Positions 25,034 to 33,335 of a DNA stretch of 64,000 nt are shown piece after piece. The translations under genes were made by a program, and so were the position numbers. Below the pieces are notes generated by a model. The model was not told the origin of the DNA and searched no databases. It saw only the letters and a list, made by a program, of their open reading frames with translations. The first letter of the stretch is position 1, and every line of letters starts with the position of its first letter. Source of the stretch: an uncultured Porphyromonadaceae bacterium (GTDB lineage Bacteria; Bacteroidota; Bacteroidia; Bacteroidales; Muribaculaceae); the NCBI GenBank assembly GCA_946414395.1, contig CAMKOE010000004.1, forward strand, positions 38,068 through 102,067, given 5' to 3'.

Positions 25034-26659
25034 TTATTTCATGTAGGTGTAGCGGTAGTCGGTGGGTGACACGAGGGTTTCCTTGATCACGCGCGGGATA
25101 ATCCAGCGGATGAGGTTGAACTCGCCACCAGCCTTGTCGTTGGTACCACTGGCACGCGCGCCGCCAAAGGGCTGCATGCCCACAACGGCTCCCGTCGGCT
25201 TGTCGTTGATGTAGAAGTTGCCGGCAGCATAGCAGAGCCTGTCGGTCAATTTCTCAACAGCCATGCGGTCGCGGCCCCAAACGGCACCGGTCAAGCCATA
25301 GGGCGATGTCTCGTCACACAGTGTGGCGGTCTCGTCCACCTTGTCGTCGTCATAGGGGTAAACCGTCAGCACGGGGCCAAAGATCTCCTCTTCCATCGAC
25401 TTGAAGCGCGGGTTGCTGGTCTCGATCACCGTGGGCTCAACAAACCAGCCCTTGCTCTTGTCGCACTTGCCGCCAATGACGATCTTGGCGTCGTCGGCCT
25501 TCTCGGCATACTCAATATAGGACTGGCACTTGTCGAACGATGCCTCGTCGATAACGGCGTTGATGAAGTTGCCGGGATCCTTGACGTCGCCCATCTTCAC
25601 CTCATCGCACATGGCCTTGATGTCGGCCAGGACATCGGCCCACATGCTCTTGGGAATATACATGCGCGAGGCTGCCGAGCACTTCTGGCCCTGGAACTCA
25701 AACGCGCCGCAGAAGGCTGCCGTAGCCACGGCCTTCTTGTCGGCACTGGGGTGAACAAAGATGAAGTCCTTGCCGCCGGTCTCGCCCACGAGGCGGGGGT
25801 AGGAGATATACTGGTCCACATTCATGCTGGCCTGCTTCCACAGCGACTTGAAGGTGGCTGTGCTGCCAGTGAAGTGGATGCCGCTGAAGTACTTGCTCTG
25901 GGTGGCAACCTCGCCGATGAGGGCACCGCTGCCGGGCAGGAAGTTGATCACGCCGTCGGGCAGACCGGCCTCCTTGTAGAGTTGCATCAGGTAGTAGTTG
26001 CTCAGCAGGGCCGTCGTCGAGGGCTTCCACAGGGCCACGTTACCCATCAGCACGGGAGTCATGCACAGGTTGCTGGCAATCGAGGTGAAGTTAAACGGGG
26101 TAACAGCCAGGATGAAGCCTTCCAGGGGGCGGTACTCGGTGTGGTTCAGTTGGCCCACACCGTCCTTGGGCTGCATGCCGTAGATCTTGCTGGCATAGTG
26201 CACATTGTAGCGGAAGAAGTCGATCGTCTCGCAGGCCGAGTCGATTTCGGCCTGATAGAAGTTCTTGCTCTGGCCCAGCATTGTGGCAGCGTTCATGATG
26301 GGACGGTACTTGGTGGCCAGCAACTCGGCCATCTTCATCACGATGGCGGCGCGGGTGGTCCAGGGAGTGCGGCTCCACTCTTTCCAGGCCTTCATGGCGG
26401 CATCGATGGCCATCTCGATGTGCTCCTTGCCCACCTTGTGATAGGTGGCCAGCACGTGCTTGTGGTCATGCGGGCACGTCACTTGCCCCGTGTTACCGGT
26501 GCGGATTTCCTTGCCACCGATGATGATGGGGATGTCAACTACGAGATTGCTCTGGCGCTCGAGTTCCTTCTCGAGGGCAACACGTTCGGGTGAACCCGGC
26601 ATATAGGCCTTCACCGGCTCATTGGCGGGAAGGGGAAAATTGATAATAGCGTTATTCAT
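25034..26659 (-). CDS. pruA: L-glutamate gamma-semialdehyde (P5C) dehydrogenase
   Basis: 541 residues of the aldehyde dehydrogenase superfamily, P5CDH type. It oxidises glutamate semialdehyde to glutamate with NAD+, the last step of proline and ornithine catabolism. Catalytic Cys327 is in GQKCSAASR; Glu293 is in LVGETGGKD; the nucleotide site includes VTPFNFTSIASN and FTGSTATF. It is a monofunctional enzyme, without the proline dehydrogenase domain of proteobacterial PutA. It lies directly downstream of rocD, whose product supplies its substrate, so the pair forms an ornithine-to-glutamate module. Confidence 0.95.
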   Translation of the reverse strand: MNNAIINFPLPANEPVKAYMPGSPERVALEKELERQSNLVVDIPIIIGGKEIRTGNTGQVTCPHDHKHVLATYHKVGKEHIEMAIDAAMKAWKEWSRTPWTTRAAIVMKMAELLATKYRPIMNAATMLGQSKNFYQAEIDSACETIDFFRYNVHYASKIYGMQPKDGVGQLNHTEYRPLEGFILAVTPFNFTSIASNLCMTPVLMGNVALWKPSTTALLSNYYLMQLYKEAGLPDGVINFLPGSGALIGEVATQSKYFSGIHFTGSTATFKSLWKQASMNVDQYISYPRLVGETGGKDFIFVHPSADKKAVATAAFCGAFEFQGQKCSAASRMYIPKSMWADVLADIKAMCDEVKMGDVKDPGNFINAVIDEASFDKCQSYIEYAEKADDAKIVIGGKCDKSKGWFVEPTVIETSNPRFKSMEEEIFGPVLTVYPYDDDKVDETATLCDETSPYGLTGAVWGRDRMAVEKLTDRLCYAAGNFYINDKPTGAVVGMQPFGGARASGTNDKAGGEFNLIRWIIPRVIKETLVSPTDYRYTYMK

Positions 26660-26723
26660 TTTAATGAGTTAAAAAAATACTAATGTGAAATGATAATTGT
26701 GGTGTAGAGAGAGAACACAAAAG

Positions 26724-26761
26724 TTCAAGTGCCGCAAGTCACGTGACTTGCGACACTTGAA
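26724..26761 (-). terminator. 38-base near-perfect palindrome after rocD
   Basis: The sequence is self-complementary from 26724 to 26761 apart from one pair (26732 C/26753 A), which becomes a G-U pair in minus-strand RNA. It starts 7 bases after the rocD stop and precedes pruA, and is followed in the transcript by CTTTTGTG. It may be an attenuator, an RNA stabiliser or a partial terminator that sets the rocD:pruA ratio. Confidence 0.65.
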
Positions 26762-26768
26762 TAATGAA

Positions 26769-28049
26769 TTATCCGAACATCTGCTCGAAGGTCTTCTTGA
26801 TGATGGCGATGGCCTCCATGAGTTCCTCCTTGGTGATGCACAAGGGAGGAGCAAAGCGGATGATGTGGTCGTGGGTCGGCTTGGCCAGCAGGCCGTTGTC
26901 ACGCAACTTGAGGCAGATGTCCCATGCCGTCTTGCCCTCGACGGGCTTGGTAACGATGGCGTTCAACAGGCCGCGGCCGCGCACCTGGACGATAAACGGT
27001 GAGTTGATCTTCTGGATCTCCTCGCGGAAGATCTTACCCATCTTCTCGGCATTCTGGACGAGTTTCTCATCCTTAACCACCTTCAGGGCCTCGACAGCAA
27101 CGCGGGCAGCCAGGGGGAAACCGCCGAAGGTCGAGCCGTGCTCACCAGGCTTCACGTTGAGCATGATCTCGTCGTCGGCCAGACAAGCCGATACGGGCAG
27201 CACACCACCACCCAGGGCCTTGCCCAGGATCACGATGTCGGGACGGATGCCGTCGTGCTGTGAGCACAGCATCTTACCCGTGCGGGCGATACCGGTCTGC
27301 ACCTCATCGGCAATGAACAGCACGTTGTGCTCGTGGCACAGGTCGAAGCATTTCTTCAGGTAGCCGTCGTCGGGAACAAACACACCGGCCTCACCCTGGA
27401 TGGGCTCGACGATGAAGGCGGCGACCTCCGTGCCATATTTCTCCAGAGCCTTCTTCAGCGCCTCGGGATCGTTATAAGGAATGCGGATGAAGCCAGGAGT
27501 CAGGGGACCGTAGTCGGCATAACTGCTGGGATCGTCACTCATGGTGATGACAGTCACCGTGCGGCCGTGGAAGTTACCCTCGCAGCAGATGATCTTCACC
27601 TTGTCGTTGGGGATGCCCTTCTTGGCAACACCCCAGCGGCGGGCCAGTTTCAGGGCGGTCTCAACGCCCTCGGCACCGGTGTTCATGGGCAGCACTTTGT
27701 CATAGCCAAAGTAGGAGTGCATGAATTTCTCATATTCACAGAAAGCCTCGTTGTAGAATGCGCGTGAGGTCAAGCACAATTTGTTGGTCTGGTCCTTCAG
27801 AGCCTTCACAATGCGCGGATGGCAGTGACCCTGGTTGACAGCCGAGTAGGCCGACAGGAAGTCAAAGTATTTCTTGCCCTCGACATCCCACACATAGATG
27901 CCTTTACCCTTCTTCAGGACTACGGGCAGGGGATGGTAGTTGTGAGCACCATAGCGCTCTTCCATTGCGATGTAACTCTTGGTTTTGGCGCCCAGAGCAT
28001 TGGGCTTGCTAAGATCCTTCTTAGTGGCTTTAACTGATGGTTTTTTCAT
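26769..28049 (-). CDS. rocD: ornithine--oxo-acid aminotransferase
   Basis: 426 residues, class III PLP aminotransferase. It moves the delta-amino group of ornithine to 2-oxoglutarate, giving glutamate semialdehyde, which the adjacent PruA oxidises. Lys277 in [10 protein letters not shown] is the PLP lysine; [13 protein letters not shown] (about 246-258) and [15 protein letters not shown] (cofactor phosphate and substrate) match the family. The N-terminal about 25 residues are a Lys-rich extension not seen in most homologues; ATG 28049 is the only upstream start in this frame. Acetylornithine aminotransferase is a weaker alternative. Confidence 0.93.
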   Translation of the reverse strand: MKKPSVKATKKDLSKPNALGAKTKSYIAMEERYGAHNYHPLPVVLKKGKGIYVWDVEGKKYFDFLSAYSAVNQGHCHPRIVKALKDQTNKLCLTSRAFYNEAFCEYEKFMHSYFGYDKVLPMNTGAEGVETALKLARRWGVAKKGIPNDKVKIICCEGNFHGRTVTVITMSDDPSSYADYGPLTPGFIRIPYNDPEALKKALEKYGTEVAAFIVEPIQGEAGVFVPDDGYLKKCFDLCHEHNVLFIADEVQTGIARTGKMLCSQHDGIRPDIVILGKALGGGVLPVSACLADDEIMLNVKPGEHGSTFGGFPLAARVAVEALKVVKDEKLVQNAEKMGKIFREEIQKINSPFIVQVRGRGLLNAIVTKPVEGKTAWDICLKLRDNGLLAKPTHDHIIRFAPPLCITKEELMEAIAIIKKTFEQMFG

Positions 28050-28099
28050 TGATTCAGTTGTTTAGTAATAAAGTTAATGATAAAGATTATTTCTGGTTG

Positions 28100-28107
28100 C
28101 AAATATA
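28100..28107 (-). promoter_or_regulatory. putative -7 element of rocD
   Basis: CAAATATA is the reverse complement of TATATTTG and lies 51 bases upstream of the rocD ATG in AT-rich DNA. A -33 element is not evident. Confidence 0.5.
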
Positions 28108-28204
28108 ATTTATAAATATGAAACCTCATAATGGTTTTACATAATTTAACGCACACAAGTTCCAAAGTATCAATCCGGCGACTTGAACTCGCGCCCTAAG
28201 TCGA

Positions 28205-28440
28205 GAAGCCGCTAAGTGTTTAATATTAAATTACTTAACTAAACATTCCAATGATTACTATAATAATTACGAGCCAGGATTCATGCAGTTGTGATGAGAG
28301 TAGTGTGTTTTATAAATGTCTTAAAAACAAACTCTTAGCGACTTGTTGTGAGGTTGAGTCTGATATGATTCACAGAACTGTTGCCTTAAAAACCTTATCG
28401 GCTTGATGTGGATTTTTCTGTTGGACATGAATGCCGGGTA
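28205..28440. repeat. degenerate direct and inverted repeats in a 487-base gap
   Basis: The gap 28050-28536 holds no recognised gene. Two related stretches begin CTTAAAAAC and continue CTTAGCGACTTG (28334-28345) and CTTATCGGCTTG (28394-28405), about 60 bases apart. An inverted, similar copy GAAGCCGCTAAG occurs at 28205-28216. Next to it, the minus strand reads GAGTTCAAGTC (28181-28191), which matches the tRNA T-loop consensus but lacks a proper stem, so this may be a decayed tRNA-like or attachment sequence. Confidence 0.4.
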
Positions 28441-28536
28441 GTGATGGCCCGCCATGCGCGATAGAAAAATAAGACCGCCTTGCTGGTATCGGGCAAGGCG
28501 GCCTTGATGTCTGTCTTATTTAGCAATCGCCGTGTT

Positions 28537-30183
28537 TCAGGCTTGGTGCTGGTCTTCTTCGGCAGCGGCATGATGCTTTGAGCGTCGTTCTTTCTTGCTC
28601 GTCTCGCTGCTGCTGGTGTCTTTCTCTTCCTTAAGGTCAATCTCGTTACGTTCTTTGTCGAGGACTTTATACTCCAGGTAATTGAGTGACTGGTCGGGAA
28701 GGATGCGGAATTTACGCTTGAATTCCCGTCTCCACTTCCAGTATTCGCTCATCAGGCCTTTCTTGAGATAAGCATCGACAAATGGATGGACATACATAAT
28801 GAAGTTGCTCGTGTTCAACGTGTTGACTAGATAATCAATCTTGTCTTTCAACTTGTCGGTAAAAAGTAGCGATGGCTGCACTTCACCCTTGCCGCCACAC
28901 GACGGGCATGTCTCGGCGGTCGCTATGTCTAGCGCGGGTCTCACGCGCTGGCGGGTGATTTGCATCAGTCCGAACTTGCTCAGCGGCAGGATGTTGTGAC
29001 GTGCGCGGTCCTTTTGCATCACTTCGCGCATGTGCTGGTACAGTTCCTGGCGGTGTTCGGCCTTGGCCATGTCAATGAAGTCGATCACGATGATGCCGCC
29101 CATGTCTCGCAGTCGCAGTTGCCTGGCTATCTCGTCGGCGGCAAGCAGGTTCACGTTCAGCGCATTACTCTCCTGGTCGGTGCTCGTGCGCGAGCGGTTG
29201 CCTGAGTTCACGTCTATCACGTGAAGGGCTTCGGTACTTTCTACGATTATGTATGCGCCCGATTTGAAGGATACAGTCTTGCCAAACGACGACTTGATCT
29301 GCTTGGTGATGCCGAACTTGTCAAAGATGGGCATGTCGTCGCTATATAACTTGACGATATCACTGCGATCGGGGGCGATCAGGTTCACATAATTGTGGAT
29401 TTGTTCAAACACTTCGGCATTGTTAACCTGAATGCTCTCAAACTCGGGGCTGAAGATGTCCCGGATTTCTCCTACGGCACGGCTTTCTTCCTCATAGACG
29501 AGGGTGGGAGGGGTTGCCGTTTGTACCTTGGCAATGGCGTCATCCCATGCTTTGAGCAACGTCCGCAACTCGGTATTGAGTTCGGCGGCGCGCTTGTTTT
29601 CTGCCGATGTGCGCACGATGATGCCAAAGTTCTTGGGCTTCATGCTCTCGATGAGCCGGCGCAATCGTGTTTTCTCGGCGTGATCCTTGATCTTCTGGGA
29701 AACAGAGATGCGGTCATTGAAGGGGGTCAGTACCAGAAAACGCCCGGTAAACGTGATTTCGGTGGTCAGGCGTGGCCCCTTGGTGGAAATGGGCTCTTTG
29801 GCAATCTGCACCAGCAACTCTTGACCCTGGGTGAGCACGTCGTTGATTGTGCCGTGCTTGTTGGTGTCTGGCTGGTTCTTGAATTTGCTGATACTTGTTG
29901 GCCGCTTGTTGGGATTGGCTCGTACCGTCTGGACGTATTCAGAGAAAGTGTTGAATTGTGAACCCAAATCAAGGTAATGAAGGAATGCATCCTTGGAATG
30001 CCCCACGTTGACAAACGCGGCGTTCAATCCAGGCATCAACTTCTTCACCTTGGCAAGGTAGAGGTTGCCCACGGCATAGGAGGCATCTCGGGTCTCCCGT
30101 TGCAATGACACCAGGCGCCCGTCTTCGAGCAGCGCTGTTGTCATGTCCCTGGGCGTGACGTCAACTACTAGTTCACTTCTCAT
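28537..30183 (-). CDS. rng: ribonuclease E/G family endoribonuclease
   Basis: 548 residues of the RNase E/G family, involved in rRNA 5' maturation and mRNA decay. An N-terminal S1-like region (VGNLYLAKVKKLMPGLNAAFVNVG) is followed by the 5' sensor and the DNase I-like catalytic core with GGIIVIDFIDM (metal-binding aspartates) and the zinc-link CPSCGGKG. A charged C-terminal tail (about 515-548) is rich in Glu, Lys and Ser. It is the usual RNase G-type length and lacks the long RNase E scaffold. The 330-base region upstream contains strong inverted repeats that might be a regulatory leader. Confidence 0.93.
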   Translation of the reverse strand: MRSELVVDVTPRDMTTALLEDGRLVSLQRETRDASYAVGNLYLAKVKKLMPGLNAAFVNVGHSKDAFLHYLDLGSQFNTFSEYVQTVRANPNKRPTSISKFKNQPDTNKHGTINDVLTQGQELLVQIAKEPISTKGPRLTTEITFTGRFLVLTPFNDRISVSQKIKDHAEKTRLRRLIESMKPKNFGIIVRTSAENKRAAELNTELRTLLKAWDDAIAKVQTATPPTLVYEEESRAVGEIRDIFSPEFESIQVNNAEVFEQIHNYVNLIAPDRSDIVKLYSDDMPIFDKFGITKQIKSSFGKTVSFKSGAYIIVESTEALHVIDVNSGNRSRTSTDQESNALNVNLLAADEIARQLRLRDMGGIIVIDFIDMAKAEHRQELYQHMREVMQKDRARHNILPLSKFGLMQITRQRVRPALDIATAETCPSCGGKGEVQPSLLFTDKLKDKIDYLVNTLNTSNFIMYVHPFVDAYLKKGLMSEYWKWRREFKRKFRILPDQSLNYLEYKVLDKERNEIDLKEEKDTSSSETSKKERRSKHHAAAEEDQHQA

Positions 30184-30270
30184 CGCAGAAGGTGGATGTG
30201 TTACAATAAAATGAGAATCGATTTATATATCAATAATGATGATGTTTGGTCACACTCACATATATAAATG

Positions 30271-30471
30271 GCACTGCCCTGGCCGGGTGGGGCGTCCCGC
30301 TGGACGCGTGGCAATTCATCAGGGTAGTGCGAGAGTCACAGGTCGCTTGGCCTGATCTGGGATCCCCTGCTAATCAAGTCAGGAACAAACCAATTGACGT
30401 GATGAGTGCTGAAAAAAGACCTCTAGGAATTCTGCCAACTTGCTCATCATGCTTGCCAATTCGTTTGTTCC
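30271..30471. other. strongly structured non-coding stretch upstream of rng
   Basis: The gap 30184-30515 has no convincing gene but contains nested inverted repeats. GCACTGCCCTG (30271-30281) pairs with CAGGGTAGTGC (30320-30330), with an inner hairpin GCGTCC-CGCT-GGACGC at 30292-30307. GGAACAAAC (30382-30390) pairs with GTTTGTTCC (30463-30471), enclosing TGATGAG/CTCATCA at 30400-30406 and 30443-30449. The single mismatch of the first stem is G-U on the plus strand, favouring a plus-strand RNA, although the flanking genes are on the minus strand. It could be a non-coding RNA or a structured rng leader. Confidence 0.45.
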
Positions 30472-30515
30472 CGCTATTTCACAGTCGTCATAGGGTTGTT
30501 AGACTACCCGCAATG

Positions 30516-30608
30516 TTATTTCTTGTTTTTATGACGATTCTTGCGCAGTCTTTTTTTACGCTTGTGCGTTGCCATCTTGTGGCCTTTACGTTTCTTTCCG
30601 TTTGGCAT
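30516..30608 (-). CDS. AURKAIP1/COX24-domain small ribosomal protein (bS22/mS38-like)
   Basis: A 30-residue, extremely basic protein beginning M-P-N-G-K-K-R-K-G-H-K and ending H-K-N-K-K. This is the short Lys/Arg protein that Bacteroidetes genomes encode beside the HU gene; it has the core of mitochondrial mS38 (AURKAIP1/COX24), whose bacterial relative bS22 contacts 16S rRNA helix 44 near the decoding centre. The family is known from mycobacterial and mitochondrial ribosomes; the role here is by homology. It lies 65 bases downstream of the HU gene on the same strand. At 30 codons it is easily missed by gene callers. Confidence 0.85.
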   Translation of the reverse strand: MPNGKKRKGHKMATHKRKKRLRKNRHKNKK

Positions 30609-30673
30609 AGTCGTAAAATGTTTTATTATAATATATATTGATTAATGAATAAAAATATTCTGTCGAAGCGAGA

Positions 30674-30946
30674 TTACTTCACCTGATCCATGAACACCTT
30701 GGCGGGCTTGAAAGCCGGAATCTTGTGCTCGGGGATGATGATCACGGTGTTCTTGCTGATGTTGCGGGCGGTCTTCTGGGAACGGGTCTTCACGATGAAA
30801 CTGCCAAAGCCGCGCAGGTAAACGTTCTCACCATTAGCCAGCGAATCCTTAACAGTGTCCATGAACTTCTCAACAGTTACCAAAACCGATGCCTTGTCAA
30901 TGCCGGTGGTACTAGCAATCTCTCTAACGATTTCTGCTTTAGTCAT
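30674..30946 (-). CDS. HU-family DNA-binding protein
   Basis: 90 residues, exactly the size of HU/IHF subunits. The N-terminal helices start MTKAEIVREIAS, and the beta-arm region has the DNA-binding signature GFGSFIVKTRSQKTARN. HU bends and compacts DNA non-specifically as a dimer. Bacteroidetes genomes hold several HU paralogues, so hupA/hupB naming is not justified. It is the promoter-proximal gene of a short minus-strand run with the 30-residue ribosomal protein. Confidence 0.95.
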   Translation of the reverse strand: MTKAEIVREIASTTGIDKASVLVTVEKFMDTVKDSLANGENVYLRGFGSFIVKTRSQKTARNISKNTVIIIPEHKIPAFKPAKVFMDQVK

Positions 30947-31249
30947 TGTATTTCTTTAATTATGATATTTAGTTAAACATTATAAAATTTACACATTACT
31001 AATCGCTTGGTCAACAGGATGTTGTGGCGATTGGTTGCTGTAAAGACAACAAATCAAAAGCGCTCAAAAATGAGCCCCTGTCGATTTTGCGACTGCAAAT
31101 ATCGCACTTTTTTTCTAATTAAGCGCTAATATTCAGCATTTTTTATAAAATTTTTTGATTTTCTCCCGATTGCGGTACTGCTGATGACCTTTTCGTCCCA
31201 ATGTGGTAATTTGCATCAACTTATTGTCGCTTGTTTGAGACTTTTTGAG

Positions 31250-31257
31250 TAATTTTG
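31250..31257 (+). promoter_or_regulatory. -7 element in a duplicated promoter block
   Basis: TAATTTTG lies 10 bases upstream of the DUF59 ATG, inside an 18-base block (31240-31257) that recurs exactly at 32609-32626 before ispD. With a start of transcription a few bases downstream the leader would be very short or absent. Confidence 0.6.
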
Positions 31258-31267
31258 CCGCCACATT

Positions 31268-31588
31268 ATGGAACAAGAAAAGAAATTACAAATCGAGGAA
31301 GGCATCGTCAAGATGCTCAAGACGGTCTATGACCCCGAGTTGCCCGTCGACGTTTATAGTCTGGGACTCATCTATAAGATTGAACTCAATGACGAGGGAC
31401 ATGTTGATATCGACATGACGCTCACTGCCCCCAACTGCCCCATTGCCGACTTCATCTTTGAGGACGTCAGGCAGAAGGTCGAGAGCGTCGAGGGTGTCAC
31501 CAGCGCCACGGTCAACCTCGTGTTTGAGCCCGAGTGGGACCCCCGCATGATGACCGACGAGGCCAAACTAGAACTCGGCATGATGTGA
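31268..31588 (+). CDS. DUF59/MIP18-family iron-sulfur assembly protein (SufT/PaaD-like)
   Basis: 106 residues of the DUF59 family. The conserved YDPELPVDVYSLGLIY near residue 20 and the LTAPNCPIAD segment with its single conserved Cys near 56 match SufT and PaaD-like factors that help assemble or deliver iron-sulfur clusters. The C-terminal FEPEWDPRMMTDEAK is characteristic. It is 18 bases upstream of lpxH and cotranscribed with it; the two do not share an obvious pathway. No suf genes are in the window, so the specific client is unknown. Confidence 0.88.
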   Translation: MEQEKKLQIEEGIVKMLKTVYDPELPVDVYSLGLIYKIELNDEGHVDIDMTLTAPNCPIADFIFEDVRQKVESVEGVTSATVNLVFEPEWDPRMMTDEAKLELGMM

Positions 31589-31606
31589 TCGACGTGATGC
31601 GGTAAC

Positions 31607-32365
31607 ATGGCTGGCAAGAACTCATACTTCATTTCTGACCTGCATCTTGGGGCCAAGTACATGGCCGACCACCTGGAGCGGGAGCGGCGCGTGTGCCGTT
31701 TCCTCGACAGCATCAAGGACGATGCCGCTGAACTCTACTTGCTGGGCGACATACTTGACTACTGGTATGAATACAAGTATGTGGTGCCGCGTGGCTACAT
31801 ACGCTTCCTGGGCAAACTGGCCGAACTCTCGGATGCTGGCGTCAGGCTCACCTGGGTGACGGGCAATCACGACGTGTGGCTGTTCGACTACCTGCGTGAC
31901 CAGTTGCACCTGAGGGTGCTCAACGGCCACACCGTCATCGAGAGTCAGGGGAAGCGCATCCTCATTTCTCATGGCGACGACGTGGGCGTCCAGCCCGCGA
32001 TGTACCGTTTCACCCGCTGGTGCTTCTATAATAAGGTGTGCCAGTGGCTCTATGCCGCCATCCATCCCCGCTGGACCTATCCCATAGCCACTGGTTGGTC
32101 AAGCGATAACCGCACCCGCCGCGACCCCGAGCAGCAGCGCGTCATCTCAGAGCGCGCCCTCTCGCGCCTCGTCGATTTCTCGCGGGAGTACCATGGCACC
32201 CACCCCGATGTCGAGGCCTTTATCTATGGTCACATCCATCTGGCCCGCATCCTCGATGAAGGCCCGCTGCCGCCAGTGGTCTTCCTTGGCGAGTGGATCA
32301 GCCTGTGCAGTTATGTCGTGCTGGATGCTTCAGGTAATTTCCATCTGCGGTATTATGAAGAATAA
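31607..32365 (+). CDS. lpxH: UDP-2,3-diacylglucosamine diphosphatase
   Basis: 252 residues, calcineurin-like metallophosphoesterase of the LpxH type, which cleaves UDP-2,3-diacylglucosamine to lipid X on the cytoplasmic face in lipid A synthesis. Metal motifs in order: SDLHLG (residue 10), GDILDYW, GNHD, the isolated SHGDD, and GHIHLA near 208. The RR pair of the middle region (RTRRDPEQQR) and helical insertion match the Bacteroidetes branch. A generic metallophosphatase is the alternative. It is followed by 280 AT-rich bases containing an RNA-like hairpin. Confidence 0.82.
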   Translation: MAGKNSYFISDLHLGAKYMADHLERERRVCRFLDSIKDDAAELYLLGDILDYWYEYKYVVPRGYIRFLGKLAELSDAGVRLTWVTGNHDVWLFDYLRDQLHLRVLNGHTVIESQGKRILISHGDDVGVQPAMYRFTRWCFYNKVCQWLYAAIHPRWTYPIATGWSSDNRTRRDPEQQRVISERALSRLVDFSREYHGTHPDVEAFIYGHIHLARILDEGPLPPVVFLGEWISLCSYVVLDASGNFHLRYYEE

Positions 32366-32488
32366 TAATTTTTTTGTAATCGTTTACATTATTGATTTTC
32401 AATAGGATAAATAAAAATCCAGAGGTAAAATTCAAAAAATATGTTTTATAACATATGGTTTGATTGCTCATAGTTTAAAAAAAGGCTA

Positions 32489-32592
32489 TAATTTTGCACC
32501 ATAAACCTGAAACAATCTTTTTTACCTTAGAAATTTTACCTATTTGAAACCTAAAAAGGAATTTTAAGCCGAGGCTTAAGGTTCCTTTTTAA
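32489..32592 (+). ncRNA. candidate small RNA with own promoter and terminator
   Basis: A TAATTTTG -7 element at 32489-32496 is followed by about 50 AU-rich bases without an open frame, and then a strong hairpin (32553-32590) ending in TTTTT. This promoter-hairpin arrangement would yield an RNA of roughly 85-90 nt from about 32503. The -33 region is weak. The hairpin may simply be the terminator of the lpxH transcript. Confidence 0.35.
32553..32590 (+). terminator. 18-bp stem terminator upstream of ispD
   Basis: AAAAAGGAA pairs with TTCCTTTTT and TTAAGCC with GGCTTAA. The two intervening mismatches (T/G) become U-G pairs only in plus-strand RNA, giving a continuous 18-bp stem with a 2-base loop. 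It ends just before the ispD -33 element. Confidence 0.75.
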
Positions 32593-32594
32593 AA

Positions 32595-32626
32595 TTTGTA
32601 GCGGTAAAACTTTTTGAGTAATTTTG
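32595..32626 (+). promoter_or_regulatory. Bacteroidetes-type promoter of ispD
   Basis: TTTG at 32595-32598 and TAATTTTG at 32619-32626 are 20 bases apart. The 18 bases ending at 32626 are identical to the block before the DUF59 gene. Confidence 0.72.
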
Positions 32627-32648
32627 TAGTCGATAAATCCGAGTTGTT

Positions 32649-33335
32649 ATGAGAACGATTGCGATTATAGTGGCTGGGGGGAGTGGCACGCGCTTTGGCG
32701 CTCAGGTGCCCAAGCAGTTTCTGGAACTTGGCGGCATCCCCATCCTGATGCGCACCATCCGTGCATTCGCCGAAAACGGGGGCGTGCCCTTTGATGTCAT
32801 TGTGACCTTGCCTGCCGGGCAGATGGACCTGTGGCAAGCCTTGTGTGGCCAGTATGGCTTCACTGTGCCCCATCGTGTGGTGCCTGGTGGCGAGACTCGC
32901 TGGCACAGTGTCAAGAATGCCCTCGACAGTATCGGCAACCTGGATGATGTCGATGTCATTGCTGTGCACGACGGTGTGCGCCCGCTGGCGACATCATCGC
33001 TCATCAATCGTTGCCTCACGGCGGCTCGTCAATCGGGTAGCGCCATCCCTGTGGTGATGCTCAACGACTCGGTGCGGCAGGTCGTTGGCGCCATGAGCCA
33101 TGCCCTCGACCGCTCGTCGCTCAGGGCAGTGCAGACCCCGCAGGCGTTTGATGCACGCTTGCTCGTGGCGGCCTACAGGCAGCCGTTTGACCCGACGTTT
33201 ACCGACGACGCTTCGGTCGTTGAGCGGCAGGGCTGCAATGTCACCCTTGTCGAGGGCGACCCGCAGAATCTCAAGATCACCCGTCCCATGGACCTGGCAC
33301 TTGCCGAGTATCTCCTAGCACAAGACAATGCCTGA
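32649..33335 (+). CDS. ispD: 2-C-methyl-D-erythritol 4-phosphate cytidylyltransferase
   Basis: 228 residues. It joins MEP and CTP to CDP-methylerythritol in non-mevalonate isoprenoid synthesis. The nucleotide-binding N terminus IIVAGGSGTRFGAQVPKQF, the VHDGVRPLAT segment, AVQTPQAF and the terminal NLKITRPMDLALAE are all typical. The length fits the family. Its stop overlaps the recG start by 8 bases, so recG is translated from the same message. Confidence 0.95.
   Translation: MRTIAIIVAGGSGTRFGAQVPKQFLELGGIPILMRTIRAFAENGGVPFDVIVTLPAGQMDLWQALCGQYGFTVPHRVVPGGETRWHSVKNALDSIGNLDDVDVIAVHDGVRPLATSSLINRCLTAARQSGSAIPVVMLNDSVRQVVGAMSHALDRSSLRAVQTPQAFDARLLVAAYRQPFDPTFTDDASVVERQGCNVTLVEGDPQNLKITRPMDLALAEYLLAQDNA

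Noticed and set aside
28160..28220. Functional tRNA gene
   Set aside because: Only the T-loop consensus is present; its stem does not pair and no acceptor stem or CCA-end region could be found.
30246..30641. 131-codon plus-strand frame in the rng-HU gap
   Set aside because: It crosses the strong hairpins and the 30-residue ribosomal protein gene and has no domain or ribosome site.
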